DNA of 64,000 nucleotides from Pantoea sp. 18069 (GCF_902706035.1 NZ_CACSJA010000019.1:40203-104202), one strand, 5' to 3'; shown: positions 52,083 through 60,748, numbered from the stretch's first letter. Notes: generated from the letters alone by a model not told the origin. Numbers and translations: made by a program.

Positions 52083-54014
52083 CTACGCCACTCGCCTCTG
52101 CCCCGCCAGCCCGCGCACCACGGCCACCAGACGATCGATTTCGTCGAAAGTGTTGTAGAACGCCAGTGAAGGCCGCACCGTGGTCTCCACGCCGAAGCGG
52201 CGCAGGATAGGCTGGGCGCAGTGGTGGCCGGTGCGCACGGCGATGCCTTCGTCGTTCAGCGCGTGGCCCACCTCTTCGGTGCTGTAGCCGTCAAGCACGA
52301 AGGACATCACGCTGGCCTTGTCGTCGGCCGTGCCGATCAGGCGCACCCCAGGGATGGTGCGCAGCTGCGCCATGCCGTAGACCAGCAGTTCGTGCTCGTA
52401 GCGCGCGATGTTCTCTATGCCGATCTTGTTGACGTAGTCGATCGCCGCGCCCAGCCCCACCGCGTCGGCGATGTTGCCGGTGCCGGCTTCGAACTTGTTC
52501 GGAATCGGCTGGAACACGGTCTTCTCGAAGGTCACATCGGCAATCATGTTGCCGCCGCCCTGCCAGGGCGGCATGTCCTCGAGCACTTCGCGCCTGCCCC
52601 AGACCACGCCTATGCCGGTCGGGCCGAACACCTTGTGGCCGGAGAACACGAAGAAGTCGGCGCCTATGTCCTGCACGTCGACCCGCATGTGCGAAATCGA
52701 TTGCGCGCCGTCGACCAGGGCCTTCGCGCCCGCGCGGTGGGCGAGTTCGACGATCTGCTTGACGGGCACCACGGTGCCCAGCGCGTTCGATACCTGCGTG
52801 ACGGCGACGATCTTGGTGCGGTCGTTGAGCAGCTTGCGGTATTCATCGAGCAGCACCTGGCCCGAATCGTCGACCGGGATCACGCGCAGCTTCGCGCCCT
52901 TGGCGGCAGCGAGCTGCTGCCAGGGCACGATGTTGGCGTGGTGCTCCAGGTTGCTGACGATGATCTCGTCGCCCTCGCCCACATGCTGGCCGCCCCAGCT
53001 CTTGGCCACCAGATTGATGGCCTCGGTCGTGCCGCGCACGAAGATCACTTCATTCACGTCGGGCGCGTTGATGAACTTCCTGACGCGCTCGCGTGCGCCT
53101 TCGTAGGCATCGGTGGCGCGCGCCGCGAGTTCGTGCGCCGCGCGGTGGATGTTCGAGTTCTCGTGCGCGTAGAAGTGTGCGATGCGGTCGATCACCGACT
53201 GCGGCTTGTGCGTCGTGGCGGCATTGTCGAACCAGACCAGCGGCTTGCCGTTCACGCGCTCCTGCAGGATGGGGAAGTCGCGGCGCACGGCGTTGACATC
53301 GAAGGGCTGGCGCTGGCCTTCGGTGGCCAGGGGCGCAGCGCCATGGGGCGACAGCTTGGCCGGCGTGACATAGCCGCTGGGCAGCACCACGGCATCGACG
53401 AAGTAGAACTTCGGGTCGGCCGAAGGCGCGGCGGCCTGCTGCACAGGCAGCGCTGCCGGCAGCGAAGGCTGCTCCACAGGCAATGCCGCAGGCACCGACG
53501 CCGAAGCCGACGGATGGCCGTAGCCGCTGTTCAGGAAATAAAACGGCGATGCGGCGGCGGCAGACTGCGGCGCCAGCGGCGCATTCACCTGCTGGGGCAC
53601 GCCCAGCACGGAGCTGCCCGAACGCGGCTCGAAGGCCGGCGCCACGGAATACACCGTATCCGGCACGCCATTGCCTGCGACAGCGTGGGGCAGCAGGGCC
53701 GGCGCGCGATTGGCCAGCGAGGGCAGCTGGGTGGGCGATGCGGGCACCAGGTTGGCTCCCGGGATCTGCCCCTGCGCAATGGGCGTGCCCGGCACGCCGG
53801 GCCCGAAGCCGGCCGGGCTGGCCAGCGGCGAGCCCGGCGGCGCGATGTTGGACGGGAACTGCGCGCCCGGCACCAGGGCGCTGGCCACGCCCGGGATGGA
53901 CGACGGCGGCGTGCCCGGCAGAGCGGAGAACATGGCGCTGGCCATGCGCGCGAGGACCTGGGGATCGAACGGTGCCTCGCCCGCCAGCGACGACGGTATG
54001 GGTAGTGTGCTCAC
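52083..54014 (-). CDS. Encapsulin cargo cysteine desulfurase (family 2A, SufS-like)
   Basis: A 643-residue class V PLP enzyme that takes sulfur from cysteine, leaving alanine and a persulfide. The catalytic domain (about 238-643) is of normal SufS length, with the PLP lysine K461 in FSGHKVFGPTG and the catalytic C599 in RTGHHCAQP. The first 235 residues are an added Pro/Ala/Gly-rich, probably disordered segment, unlike ordinary SufS. It has two FYF...SGY motifs (158-165 and 203-215). In family 2A encapsulin systems such an extension targets the enzyme into the shell. The gene lies 9 bp after the shell gene and starts with GTG. Confidence 0.92.
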   Translation of the reverse strand: MSTLPIPSSLAGEAPFDPQVLARMASAMFSALPGTPPSSIPGVASALVPGAQFPSNIAPPGSPLASPAGFGPGVPGTPIAQGQIPGANLVPASPTQLPSLANRAPALLPHAVAGNGVPDTVYSVAPAFEPRSGSSVLGVPQQVNAPLAPQSAAAASPFYFLNSGYGHPSASASVPAALPVEQPSLPAALPVQQAAAPSADPKFYFVDAVVLPSGYVTPAKLSPHGAAPLATEGQRQPFDVNAVRRDFPILQERVNGKPLVWFDNAATTHKPQSVIDRIAHFYAHENSNIHRAAHELAARATDAYEGARERVRKFINAPDVNEVIFVRGTTEAINLVAKSWGGQHVGEGDEIIVSNLEHHANIVPWQQLAAAKGAKLRVIPVDDSGQVLLDEYRKLLNDRTKIVAVTQVSNALGTVVPVKQIVELAHRAGAKALVDGAQSISHMRVDVQDIGADFFVFSGHKVFGPTGIGVVWGRREVLEDMPPWQGGGNMIADVTFEKTVFQPIPNKFEAGTGNIADAVGLGAAIDYVNKIGIENIARYEHELLVYGMAQLRTIPGVRLIGTADDKASVMSFVLDGYSTEEVGHALNDEGIAVRTGHHCAQPILRRFGVETTVRPSLAFYNTFDEIDRLVAVVRGLAGQRRVA

Positions 54015-54023
54015 CGCGGCTTC

Positions 54024-54956
54024 TTACTTGTAGGTGTCGGGATAGTCGTGGTACTTGCCGATCTCGACATCGTCGAGCACGGCCAGCGCATCGGTGGTGA
54101 GCACCGCGAGCGAGCAGTACAGCGAGATCAGGTACGACGCGATCGCGTGGTTGTTGATGCCCATGAAGCGCACCGACAGGCCAGGGCCCTGCTCGCCCGA
54201 AAGACCCGGCTGGAACAGTCCGACCACGCCCTGGCGCTTGTCGCCCACGCGCAGCAGCAGGATCTTGCTCTTGCCGTCGGCCACCGGCACCTTGTTCGAC
54301 GGGATCAGCGGAATGCCGCGCCAGGTGATGAACTGCGAGCCGAACAGGCTCACCGTGGGCGGCGGCGTGCCGCGGCGCGTGGCTTCGCGGCCAAATGCAG
54401 CGATGGCCAGCGGGTGGGCCAGGAAGAAGGCAGGCTCTTTCCAGACCTTGGTCAGCAGCTCGTCCAGGTCATCGGGCGTGGGCGCGCCGGTCAGCGGGAA
54501 GATGCGCTGCTCGTCGGTCACCTGGGCCAGCAGGCCGTAGTCCGGGTTGTTGATGAGTTCGCTTTCCTGGTTTTCCTTGATCGTCTCGATGGTCAGGCGC
54601 AGCTGCTCCTTGATCTGGTCGTGCGGGCTGCTGTACAGGTCGGAGATGCGGGTGTGCACGTCGAGCACGGTGCTGACGGCGTTCAGGAAGTACTCGCGCG
54701 GATTCTCTTCGTAATCGACGAAGGTGCGCGGCAGCTGGTTTTCGCTTTCCTTGGCGGTGCAGACCACCTGGATGGACTCGGGATTCTTGACCTTGTTGAC
54801 GCGGTAGATGCCCGCTTCCACCGGCACCCATTGCAGCAGATGCGTCAGCCAGCGCGGGCTGATGGTCTCGAGTTGCGGGACGGTCTTGGTGGCGTTGGCT
54901 AGCTGGCGGGCGGCGTGGTCGCCCAGGGCGGTGGTACCACCGACGGTTGCGGTCAT
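54024..54956 (-). CDS. srpI: Family 2A encapsulin shell protein (SrpI-like)
   Basis: A 310-residue HK97-fold shell protein. The sequence is that of the SrpI group, formerly annotated as a cyclic-nucleotide or major membrane protein I homologue. It starts MTATVGGTTALGDHAARQLA and includes SPRWLTHLLQWVPVEAGIYR, RTFVDYEENPREYFLNAVST, a SLFGSQFITWRGIPLIPSNK segment and the C-terminus DDVEIGKYHDYPDTYK. I see no cyclic-nucleotide-binding insertion, which fits family 2A rather than 2B. It assembles into closed icosahedral compartments in related bacteria. Its cargo is the desulfurase encoded directly downstream. CGGAG precedes the ATG. Confidence 0.93.
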   Translation of the reverse strand: MTATVGGTTALGDHAARQLANATKTVPQLETISPRWLTHLLQWVPVEAGIYRVNKVKNPESIQVVCTAKESENQLPRTFVDYEENPREYFLNAVSTVLDVHTRISDLYSSPHDQIKEQLRLTIETIKENQESELINNPDYGLLAQVTDEQRIFPLTGAPTPDDLDELLTKVWKEPAFFLAHPLAIAAFGREATRRGTPPPTVSLFGSQFITWRGIPLIPSNKVPVADGKSKILLLRVGDKRQGVVGLFQPGLSGEQGPGLSVRFMGINNHAIASYLISLYCSLAVLTTDALAVLDDVEIGKYHDYPDTYK

Positions 54957-55023
54957 GGAGAACTCCGGGTATCAGGAAAGGAAAGGGACTGGCACGCAGT
55001 GTCCGACGACCCGGGGTTTTGCT

Positions 55024-55293
55024 TCAACAGGCTATAGACGCCAAACGGATGCGCTGCGCCGCGCGCGACTGCTCGAGCTGTTCGCAGTGCGCCAGCAGCC
55101 CGGCGCCGTCCACGCCCAGCGCCAGCGCGAGCTTTTGCGCGGTGACGATGGACGGCACCACGCTGCCGCGCTCCACTTCGCCCACGTAGGAACGGTTGAG
55201 GTCGGAGCGCTCGGCCAATTGCTCCTGCGACCAGCCACGCGCTTCGCGCAGTTGGCGCACGGCCAGACCGAAATCCTGAACAAAGGCCTTCAT
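55024..55293 (-). CDS. XRE-family helix-turn-helix regulator
   Basis: An 89-residue Cro/CI-type DNA-binding protein. The HTH covers about 9-64 (LREARGWSQEQLAERSDLNR, SYVGEVERGSVVPS). The C-terminal tail has one Cys pair-like region (LLAHCEQLEQ ... ASIAC) that could sense redox or sulfur state, though this is speculation. It overlaps the acetyltransferase gene by ATGA and lies 67 bp before the shell gene. It is therefore an integral part of the operon and likely its regulator. Confidence 0.88.
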   Translation of the reverse strand: MKAFVQDFGLAVRQLREARGWSQEQLAERSDLNRSYVGEVERGSVVPSIVTAQKLALALGVDGAGLLAHCEQLEQSRAAQRIRLASIAC

Positions 55294-56201
55294 GTACTGC
55301 CCCGTGGTGCTTTCTGCAGGCTGGCCTGCGTCACGCTGGCACCGGGCGCCACATCGTCCGTGATCCAGACATTGCCGCCTATGGTCGCGCCCCGGCCCAG
55401 CGTCACGCGGCCCAGAATCGTCGCGCCCGCGTAGATGACCACGTCGTCTTCCACCACCGGGTGGCGCGGCAAGCCCTTTTTCAGCTGCCCGTCGCTGTCG
55501 GTCGGGAAGCGCTTGGCGCCCAGCGTCACCGCCTGGTAGACGCGCACGCGCTCGCCTATCACCGCGGTCTCGCCGATCACGACGCCCGTGCCGTGGTCAA
55601 TGAAGAAGCTCGCGCCTATCACCGCTCCCGGATGGATGTCTATGCCGGTCTGCGCGTGCGACAGCTCGGCCACGATGCGCGCCAGCAGCGGCAGTCCAAG
55701 CTGGTAGAGCGCATGTGCGAGGCGGTGATGGATCATCGCCAGCACGCCCGGGTAGCACAGCAGCACTTCATCGACGCTGCGTGCGGCCGGATCGCCCTGG
55801 TAGGCGGCAAGCACATCGGAGTCGAGCAGGCGGCGCAGCGCGGGCAGCGCGTTGGCAAACTGGCGCACGGCCTCGGTGGCCTGGGCCTCGATCTCGTGCG
55901 CCGGCACCGACGCATGCCGGGCGTTGAAATTCAGCTCCAGCCGCGCCTGGCCCAGCAGCTCCTGCAGCGCGGCGTCCAGCGTATGGCCCACATAGAAGTC
56001 TTCGCTCTCGTGGCGCAGGTCGGTCGGCCCCAGGCGCATGGGAAACAACGCGCCCTTGAGCCCTTCGACAATGCGCCCCAGCGCATCGCGCGACGGAAAC
56101 TCCCGTCCGCCCGGTTCGCGCGAGCGCTTTTGCAGATCGCGCCATTCGTCACGCACGCCGCGCAGCGCGCGCACGATCTCGCCCACTTCGAAATTCGCCA
56201 T
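55290..56201 (-). CDS. epsC: Serine O-acetyltransferase (EpsC/CysE type)
   Basis: A 303-residue left-handed beta-helix acetyltransferase that makes O-acetylserine, the cysteine precursor. An alpha-helical N-terminal domain (about 1-180) is followed by hexapeptide repeats with the catalytic Asp/His pair D188 in TGIDIHPG and H203 in FIDHGTGVVIGE. The start MANFEVGEIVRAL has GGGGAAG upstream; the long open frame through the rhodanese gene is rejected. Serine acetyltransferases of this longer kind accompany family 2A encapsulins and would supply cysteine for the encapsulated desulfurase. Confidence 0.92.
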   Translation of the reverse strand: MANFEVGEIVRALRGVRDEWRDLQKRSREPGGREFPSRDALGRIVEGLKGALFPMRLGPTDLRHESEDFYVGHTLDAALQELLGQARLELNFNARHASVPAHEIEAQATEAVRQFANALPALRRLLDSDVLAAYQGDPAARSVDEVLLCYPGVLAMIHHRLAHALYQLGLPLLARIVAELSHAQTGIDIHPGAVIGASFFIDHGTGVVIGETAVIGERVRVYQAVTLGAKRFPTDSDGQLKKGLPRHPVVEDDVVIYAGATILGRVTLGRGATIGGNVWITDDVAPGASVTQASLQKAPRGST

Positions 56202-56247
56202 TCGGCTTCCCCTGTTGGTTCCTGCGATGCTTCGGTTCTGGCGCGGA

Positions 56248-56727
56248 TCAGTCCTGCACCCAGGGCAGTCCATGGAAACGCCAGCCGTCCGAGCCGCCGC
56301 GGTGCTGGCTTGCGTCGATCTCGCCCTCGAAGCCTTCGAGCACATTGAACACATGCGTGAAACCCGCCTTGGCGGCCGCCTCGGCGGCGAGCGCCGAGCG
56401 CTTGCCGCTGCGGCACAGCAGCAGCACCACCGCCTCCTTGCCGCCGGCCGCTGCCGCCTTGGCTTCGAGTTCGCGCACAAAGCGCGGGTTGCGCGTGAGC
56501 GCGGTGCCCGAGGCCCAGGCCACGTGCAGGCTGCCCGGCACATGGCCGACGAACTTGCGCTCCTCGCCCGAACGCACATCGACCAGCAGCGCACTGCCCT
56601 GCTGCACCAGTTGCCAGGCGACGGGCGGCGTAACACCGCCGGCATACGACCACCCGGCCTCTGCGGCTTCGGCCTGCGCCTGCTCCAGCGCTGCCGGCAC
56701 ACTGATCTCTTCGACTCCCACTGACAT
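56248..56727 (-). CDS. Rhodanese-like sulfurtransferase
   Basis: A 159-residue single-domain rhodanese with the active-site loop C105-RSGKR-S (LLLCRSGKRSALAA), which carries persulfide. LLVDVRSGEERKFVGHVPGS and the C-terminal GWRFHGLPW are also typical. The ATG is supported by AAGGAGAA. It is the first gene of the encapsulin operon, 46 bp before the acetyltransferase, and probably accepts or delivers the sulfur released by the desulfurase. Confidence 0.91.
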   Translation of the reverse strand: MSVGVEEISVPAALEQAQAEAAEAGWSYAGGVTPPVAWQLVQQGSALLVDVRSGEERKFVGHVPGSLHVAWASGTALTRNPRFVRELEAKAAAAGGKEAVVLLLCRSGKRSALAAEAAAKAGFTHVFNVLEGFEGEIDASQHRGGSDGWRFHGLPWVQD

Positions 56728-56802
56728 GTCGTCTTCTCCTTGATCTTGCTGTCGCCATTGGTGGCGATAGACCTCAATGTAGGAGCGACACCTTAAAAGA
56801 CA

Positions 56803-56833
56803 AACAACTAAAAAATCAATTCTTAACAACTAA
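56803..56833 (-). promoter_or_regulatory. Direct repeat upstream of the encapsulin operon
   Basis: AACAACTAA occurs at 56803-56811 and 56825-56833, exactly 22 bp (two helical turns) apart, in an AT-rich stretch 76-106 bp before the rhodanese start. On the gene strand it reads TTAGTTGTT. It is a candidate site for the operon's XRE protein or for a CysB-type regulator. The rest of 56834-57008 shows no gene. Confidence 0.45.
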
Positions 56834-57008
56834 TTCATCTGTTCCGTCGGTGCGTGGCAATCGTTCACCTATCTGCGCACGGCCCAGGTGACATCGCCGA
56901 TGGCGCAAGAACGACTCCCCGTCTCGCGGACATCGATGCAGCCATGGGATCGCTGCACACCCGCGCGGGTTGTGCAATCCTTCTTGATGCCTGTGCCCGG
57001 GAACGGCG

Positions 57009-58397
57009 TCAAGTCATCCCCGCTTGCAGCCGGAAAGACGCACCCGGGTGATCCCCCGCAAGAAGCCGCCCTCTGGCGGGGAACAGTTTTTCCCGCAATG
57101 TGCCCTGCCGGTAACTCGTCTTGAACAGGCCCCGGTTTTGCAGCTCGGGAACCAGCAGGTCCACGATCGCCTCAAGACTCTCGGGCATCACGGTGCGCAC
57201 GAGGTTGAAGCCGTCGATATCAGTTTCGCGCACCCAGTGCTCCATCTGGTCGGCCACGTCCACCGCCGAGCCGATGAAGACCGGGGCCCTGGCGCCCGCG
57301 GAAGTGAAGTCAACAAGGTCACGCACTTTGGGTGGCTGCGGGATATTACGCGTGAGGTGCTCCACGGTGGACTGGATGGCGTTGGTTTTGGCGAATGGAA
57401 GAACATCATCCAGATCCAATGGAGACAGATCCATGCCGGTCCAGCCCGAGACCAGGGCCAGTTGCCCCGCGGTGTCCAGATAGCGGTGGTACTCCGCGCG
57501 CAAGTCATGGGCTTGCGCGCCGGTGGGCGCGACGATGACGGTAGCGCCCAGCAAGGCCAGCACGTCATAGGGATCGCGCCCGGCCGCAAGCGCGCACGCG
57601 CGCAGCGCCTGTACGGCCCGTGCCGCCGATGCGGGCGTGGGACCATTGATGAAGCAGGCTTCGGCGTGCCGTCCCGCAAAGACCCTGCCGCGCTCGGAAG
57701 TGCCGGCCTGGTAGAGCAGCGGCGTGCGCTGGGGCGAGGGCTCGGCCAGTGCCCTGCCATGCACGCGGAAATAGGGACCGTCATGGTCCACTGCGTGTAC
57801 GCGCTCTGGCCTGGCGAAAATGCCTGCGGCCTTGTCGCGCACCGCCGCCCCTTCTTCCCAGCTGCCTTCCCATAACTTGTAGAGCGCAGCCATGTAGTCT
57901 TCGGCGACGTCATAGCGCTCATCGTGGGCACGCAGGGCCTGCTGGCCCAGGCCGCGGGCACCGCTTTCCAGGTAGCCGGTCACGATGTTCCAGCCCAGGC
58001 GGCCATTGGTGAGATGGTCGAGCGTGGTGAAGCGCCGGGCAAAGGAAAAGGGATGGTCATTGCTCAGGCTGGCGGTCACGCCGAAGCCTATGTGCTGCGT
58101 CACCAGCGCCATCGCGGAGACGAGCATGCTCGGATCCATCTGCGGCGCTTGCGCGCCCGCGGCCAGCGCCGCATCGGCATTGCCTCCATACACGTCATAG
58201 ATGCCAAAGACATCGGCGATGAAAATCCCATCGAGCAAGCCGCGCTCTGCCGTTCGGGCCATATCGGCCCAATAGGCGAGCTGGTGGTAGTTCACCTGGT
58301 TGTCGCGCGGGTGCTTCCACAGGCCTGCCCAATTGTGGGAAGGCGCGGCCATTTGAAAAGTATTGAGGCGCAGCTCGCGCCTGGACTGTCGGCTCAT
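57009..58397 (-). CDS. LLM-class flavin-dependent monooxygenase (NtaA/SnaA/DszA type)
   Basis: A 462-residue bacterial-luciferase-like TIM barrel. Family segments include HNWAGLWKHPRDNQVNYHQL, GLLDGIFIADVFG, HPFSFARRFTTLDHLTNGRL, GWNIVTGYLESGARGLG and LYQAGTSERGRVFAGRHAEA. NtaA/DszA relatives use FMNH2 from a separate reductase to oxidise N- or S-containing organic compounds such as nitrilotriacetate, dibenzothiophene sulfone or alkyl sulfides. It is the last gene of the transporter operon, 37 bp after the CMD gene. No flavin reductase is present in the window. Confidence 0.9.
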   Translation of the reverse strand: MSRQSRRELRLNTFQMAAPSHNWAGLWKHPRDNQVNYHQLAYWADMARTAERGLLDGIFIADVFGIYDVYGGNADAALAAGAQAPQMDPSMLVSAMALVTQHIGFGVTASLSNDHPFSFARRFTTLDHLTNGRLGWNIVTGYLESGARGLGQQALRAHDERYDVAEDYMAALYKLWEGSWEEGAAVRDKAAGIFARPERVHAVDHDGPYFRVHGRALAEPSPQRTPLLYQAGTSERGRVFAGRHAEACFINGPTPASAARAVQALRACALAAGRDPYDVLALLGATVIVAPTGAQAHDLRAEYHRYLDTAGQLALVSGWTGMDLSPLDLDDVLPFAKTNAIQSTVEHLTRNIPQPPKVRDLVDFTSAGARAPVFIGSAVDVADQMEHWVRETDIDGFNLVRTVMPESLEAIVDLLVPELQNRGLFKTSYRQGTLREKLFPARGRLLAGDHPGASFRLQAGMT

Positions 58398-58434
58398 GCC
58401 TGTCTGTCACCCGCCACGTTGGCAGCCTGGGCCA

Positions 58435-58986
58435 TCAGACTTGTGCCGCTGTCTTCAGCGCAGCGGTTTCCACCTGCAGGATGTCATTGAAGCGATTGAA
58501 CGCGCCGCACAGTGCGGTGCGCCAGGTCAGCTCCACGATCTGCTCTTCGCTGAAATGCTGGTGCAGGCGCTCGAAGATTTCGTCGCGCGTGCGGTTCCAG
58601 CTCCGGGTCACGGCAATGGCGTACTCCACGACCAGGCGGTCCACATCGTCCAGTTCGGGGTGTTGGGCATAGTCCAGCAGGCCATGAATTCCTTGCTCCG
58701 ACAGGCCTTCCACCTTCAGCTTGGGCGCGTGGTGATCGACGCAGTATTCGCACTCATTGAGCAGCGAAACGGTCACGATGGCCAGCTCCTGGTAACGCCT
58801 GGGCAGCACGCCCTCCTCGCCCAGTTGCAGCAGCAGGCTCCAGATATGCGAGAAGATGGGAAGCCGTTGTGCCATGACGCCGGACTGGTCCGCATAGTCT
58901 CCAGCCACCAGCATGCGGTCCCACAGGGGTTGCAGCGCGAGCGGCAGATCGTCACGTGATTTGCGGGTAATTCTGGACATTTTCAT
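58435..58986 (-). CDS. Carboxymuconolactone decarboxylase (AhpD-like) family protein
   Basis: A 183-residue all-helical protein with the redox motif NECEYCVDHHA (C79 and C82 plus the following His), as in AhpD-type peroxidase-like members rather than true decarboxylases. The start MKMSRITRKS overlaps the permease stop by ATGA and has AGGAG upstream; a Met two codons later is possible. It may detoxify peroxide or handle a reactive product of the neighbouring monooxygenase. Confidence 0.87.
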   Translation of the reverse strand: MKMSRITRKSRDDLPLALQPLWDRMLVAGDYADQSGVMAQRLPIFSHIWSLLLQLGEEGVLPRRYQELAIVTVSLLNECEYCVDHHAPKLKVEGLSEQGIHGLLDYAQHPELDDVDRLVVEYAIAVTRSWNRTRDEIFERLHQHFSEEQIVELTWRTALCGAFNRFNDILQVETAALKTAAQV

Positions 58987-59888
58987 GTTCTCCTGGAAGG
59001 GGCGCCCAGCCGGTATTCCGGCAGCAGCCCGTTGGGTTTGAAGATCAGCATCGCCAGCAGCACCACGCCCACCAGCGACAGGCGAATGGCGGCCAGTTGC
59101 GAGCCATCGAGCCAGGGCACTACACCCGCGAGCATGCGGCTTCCTTCCAGCAGAAGAATCACCGTGAAGCCCGCCACGACCACGCCGGCATTGCTTCCGC
59201 GCCCGCCCAGAATGACGGCCATGAAGGCATAGGCCGTCAGGATGCTCGTGAACTGCGTGGGATCGATGTAGGTGTAATAGAAGGCGTGCAGGCTGCCCGC
59301 CACGCCCAATATGGCGCCGCCCAGGGCAAACGTCTTGGCGCGCACGCACAGCAGGTTCTTGCCCAGGGCTTCGGCCACGCCGGAGTCTTCTCGCGTGGCG
59401 CGCAGCATGCGGCCAAAGGGCGAGCGTGCCAGGCGCTGCAGCACCACGAACACGATGGCCAGCCAGAGCAGACAGAATCCCAGGAAGAATACATCGCGCC
59501 AGGCCTGCGGCACCAGCAGGGCAAACGGCCGCGCGATGTTCGGAATCCCCAGCGTGCCACGGGTCAGCCATTCCTCGTAACTGATGAACAGCCGCAGGGA
59601 TTCGGCAAAACCCAGGGTGACGATGGCCAGGTAGTCTTCACTCAACCGTACCGAGATCAGGCTGACCAGCGCACTCACCGCCGCGGTCACCGCGATCGCC
59701 AGCAGCATGGCGGCCAGGGGCGCAACGCCCTGCTTCTCCAGCAGACTGCAGACGTAGGCTCCCAGCATGTAGAAGCCGAACAGGCCGAAATTGACCAGGC
59801 CGCCCAGGCCCCACTGCAGGTTCAATGCCAGGCCCGAAAGGGTCGCGATGACCACCAGCACCAGGGTTGCAATCAGGTAACTCGTCAT
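58983..59888 (-). CDS. LIV-type ABC transporter permease (LivM-like)
   Basis: A 301-residue polytopic permease starting MTSYLIATLVLVVIATLSGL. QWGLGGLVNFGLFGFYMLGA and the loop LRATREDSGVAEALGKNLLC are LivM-type. It overlaps both neighbours by 4 bp. A much longer open frame upstream is out of frame with the LivH-like gene and is rejected. Confidence 0.9.
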   Translation of the reverse strand: MTSYLIATLVLVVIATLSGLALNLQWGLGGLVNFGLFGFYMLGAYVCSLLEKQGVAPLAAMLLAIAVTAAVSALVSLISVRLSEDYLAIVTLGFAESLRLFISYEEWLTRGTLGIPNIARPFALLVPQAWRDVFFLGFCLLWLAIVFVVLQRLARSPFGRMLRATREDSGVAEALGKNLLCVRAKTFALGGAILGVAGSLHAFYYTYIDPTQFTSILTAYAFMAVILGGRGSNAGVVVAGFTVILLLEGSRMLAGVVPWLDGSQLAAIRLSLVGVVLLAMLIFKPNGLLPEYRLGAPSRRT

Positions 59889-60748
59889 TTGCTCACCCAC
59901 TTGGCGCCAAACAAGCCGTGCGGACGCAGCAGCAACAGCAACGCCATGACCACAAAGGCCACGATGGTGCGGTAGTTCGGCGCAAGAATCAGCGTCGCCA
60001 GTTCCTCCGTCACGCCCAGCAACAGGGCGCCGGCCACTGCGGCCATCGGACTGGCGATGCCGCCAAGAATGGCGGCCGTGAAGACGGGCAGCAGATAGTT
60101 CCAGCCCATCTGCGGGTCCACATTCGAATCCAGCCCGATCAGCACACCGGAAAGCGATGCCATGGCAGCCGCCAGCGCCCAGACGGCAGCCCTCACCTTC
60201 TTGCGCGAGATGCCGCGCACATCCGCCAGGTCGGGGTTGTCCGCCACGGCCTGCATCGCACGTCCGAGGCGTGTGCAGCGAAAGATCAGCCACACGACGG
60301 CCAGCGCCGCGATCACGCACACCAGCGTCGTGAATTGCTCCTGGTTGACGCGCAAGCCCAGCAGGCGCGACGGGCGGGCTATTTCCACGCCAAAGCCGCG
60401 CGGCGAATTGCCCGCCACCAGGCGCACGACATTCTCCAGGATCAGGCCCACGCCCATGGATGCCACCAGCAGCGTGACGCCCGAGCGCCCGCGCAAGGGA
60501 GAGAACACCAGGAGGTCCAGCAGCAGCGCCAGCCCAATGCTCAGCGCCATGCCCGCGAGCATCGCTGCGGGCAAGGGCCAGTTGAGCGGTACGTTGAAAA
60601 CGTAGACCAGATATGCGCCCATGGTCACCATGGCACCGATGGCGTAGTTGGCGAATCTGAGCACGCTGAAAACCAAGGCCACCGACAAGGCCGGCAAGGC
60701 AATGAGAAGGCCTGACACCAGGCCATTGAAAATTAGCTGCGCCAGCAT
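59885..60748 (-). CDS. LIV-type ABC transporter permease (LivH-like)
   Basis: A 287-residue permease, MLAQLIFNGLVSGLLIALPA, with the LivH hallmarks VFSVLRFANYAIGAMVTMGA and ILGGIASPMAAVAGALLLGV. Its ATG overlaps the stop of the ATPase gene by one base (TGATG), and its stop overlaps the LivM-like start. Confidence 0.9.
   Translation of the reverse strand: MLAQLIFNGLVSGLLIALPALSVALVFSVLRFANYAIGAMVTMGAYLVYVFNVPLNWPLPAAMLAGMALSIGLALLLDLLVFSPLRGRSGVTLLVASMGVGLILENVVRLVAGNSPRGFGVEIARPSRLLGLRVNQEQFTTLVCVIAALAVVWLIFRCTRLGRAMQAVADNPDLADVRGISRKKVRAAVWALAAAMASLSGVLIGLDSNVDPQMGWNYLLPVFTAAILGGIASPMAAVAGALLLGVTEELATLILAPNYRTIVAFVVMALLLLLRPHGLFGAKWVSK

Noticed and set aside
54024..54956. Cyclic-nucleotide-binding regulator (older annotation of SrpI relatives)
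   Set aside because: No cyclic-nucleotide-binding insert is visible. The whole sequence and its desulfurase partner fit the family 2A encapsulin shell.
56854..57124. Short plus-strand frames between rhodanese and monooxygenase genes
   Set aside because: They have no ribosome-binding sites, overlap each other and the monooxygenase end, and look like chance open frames.
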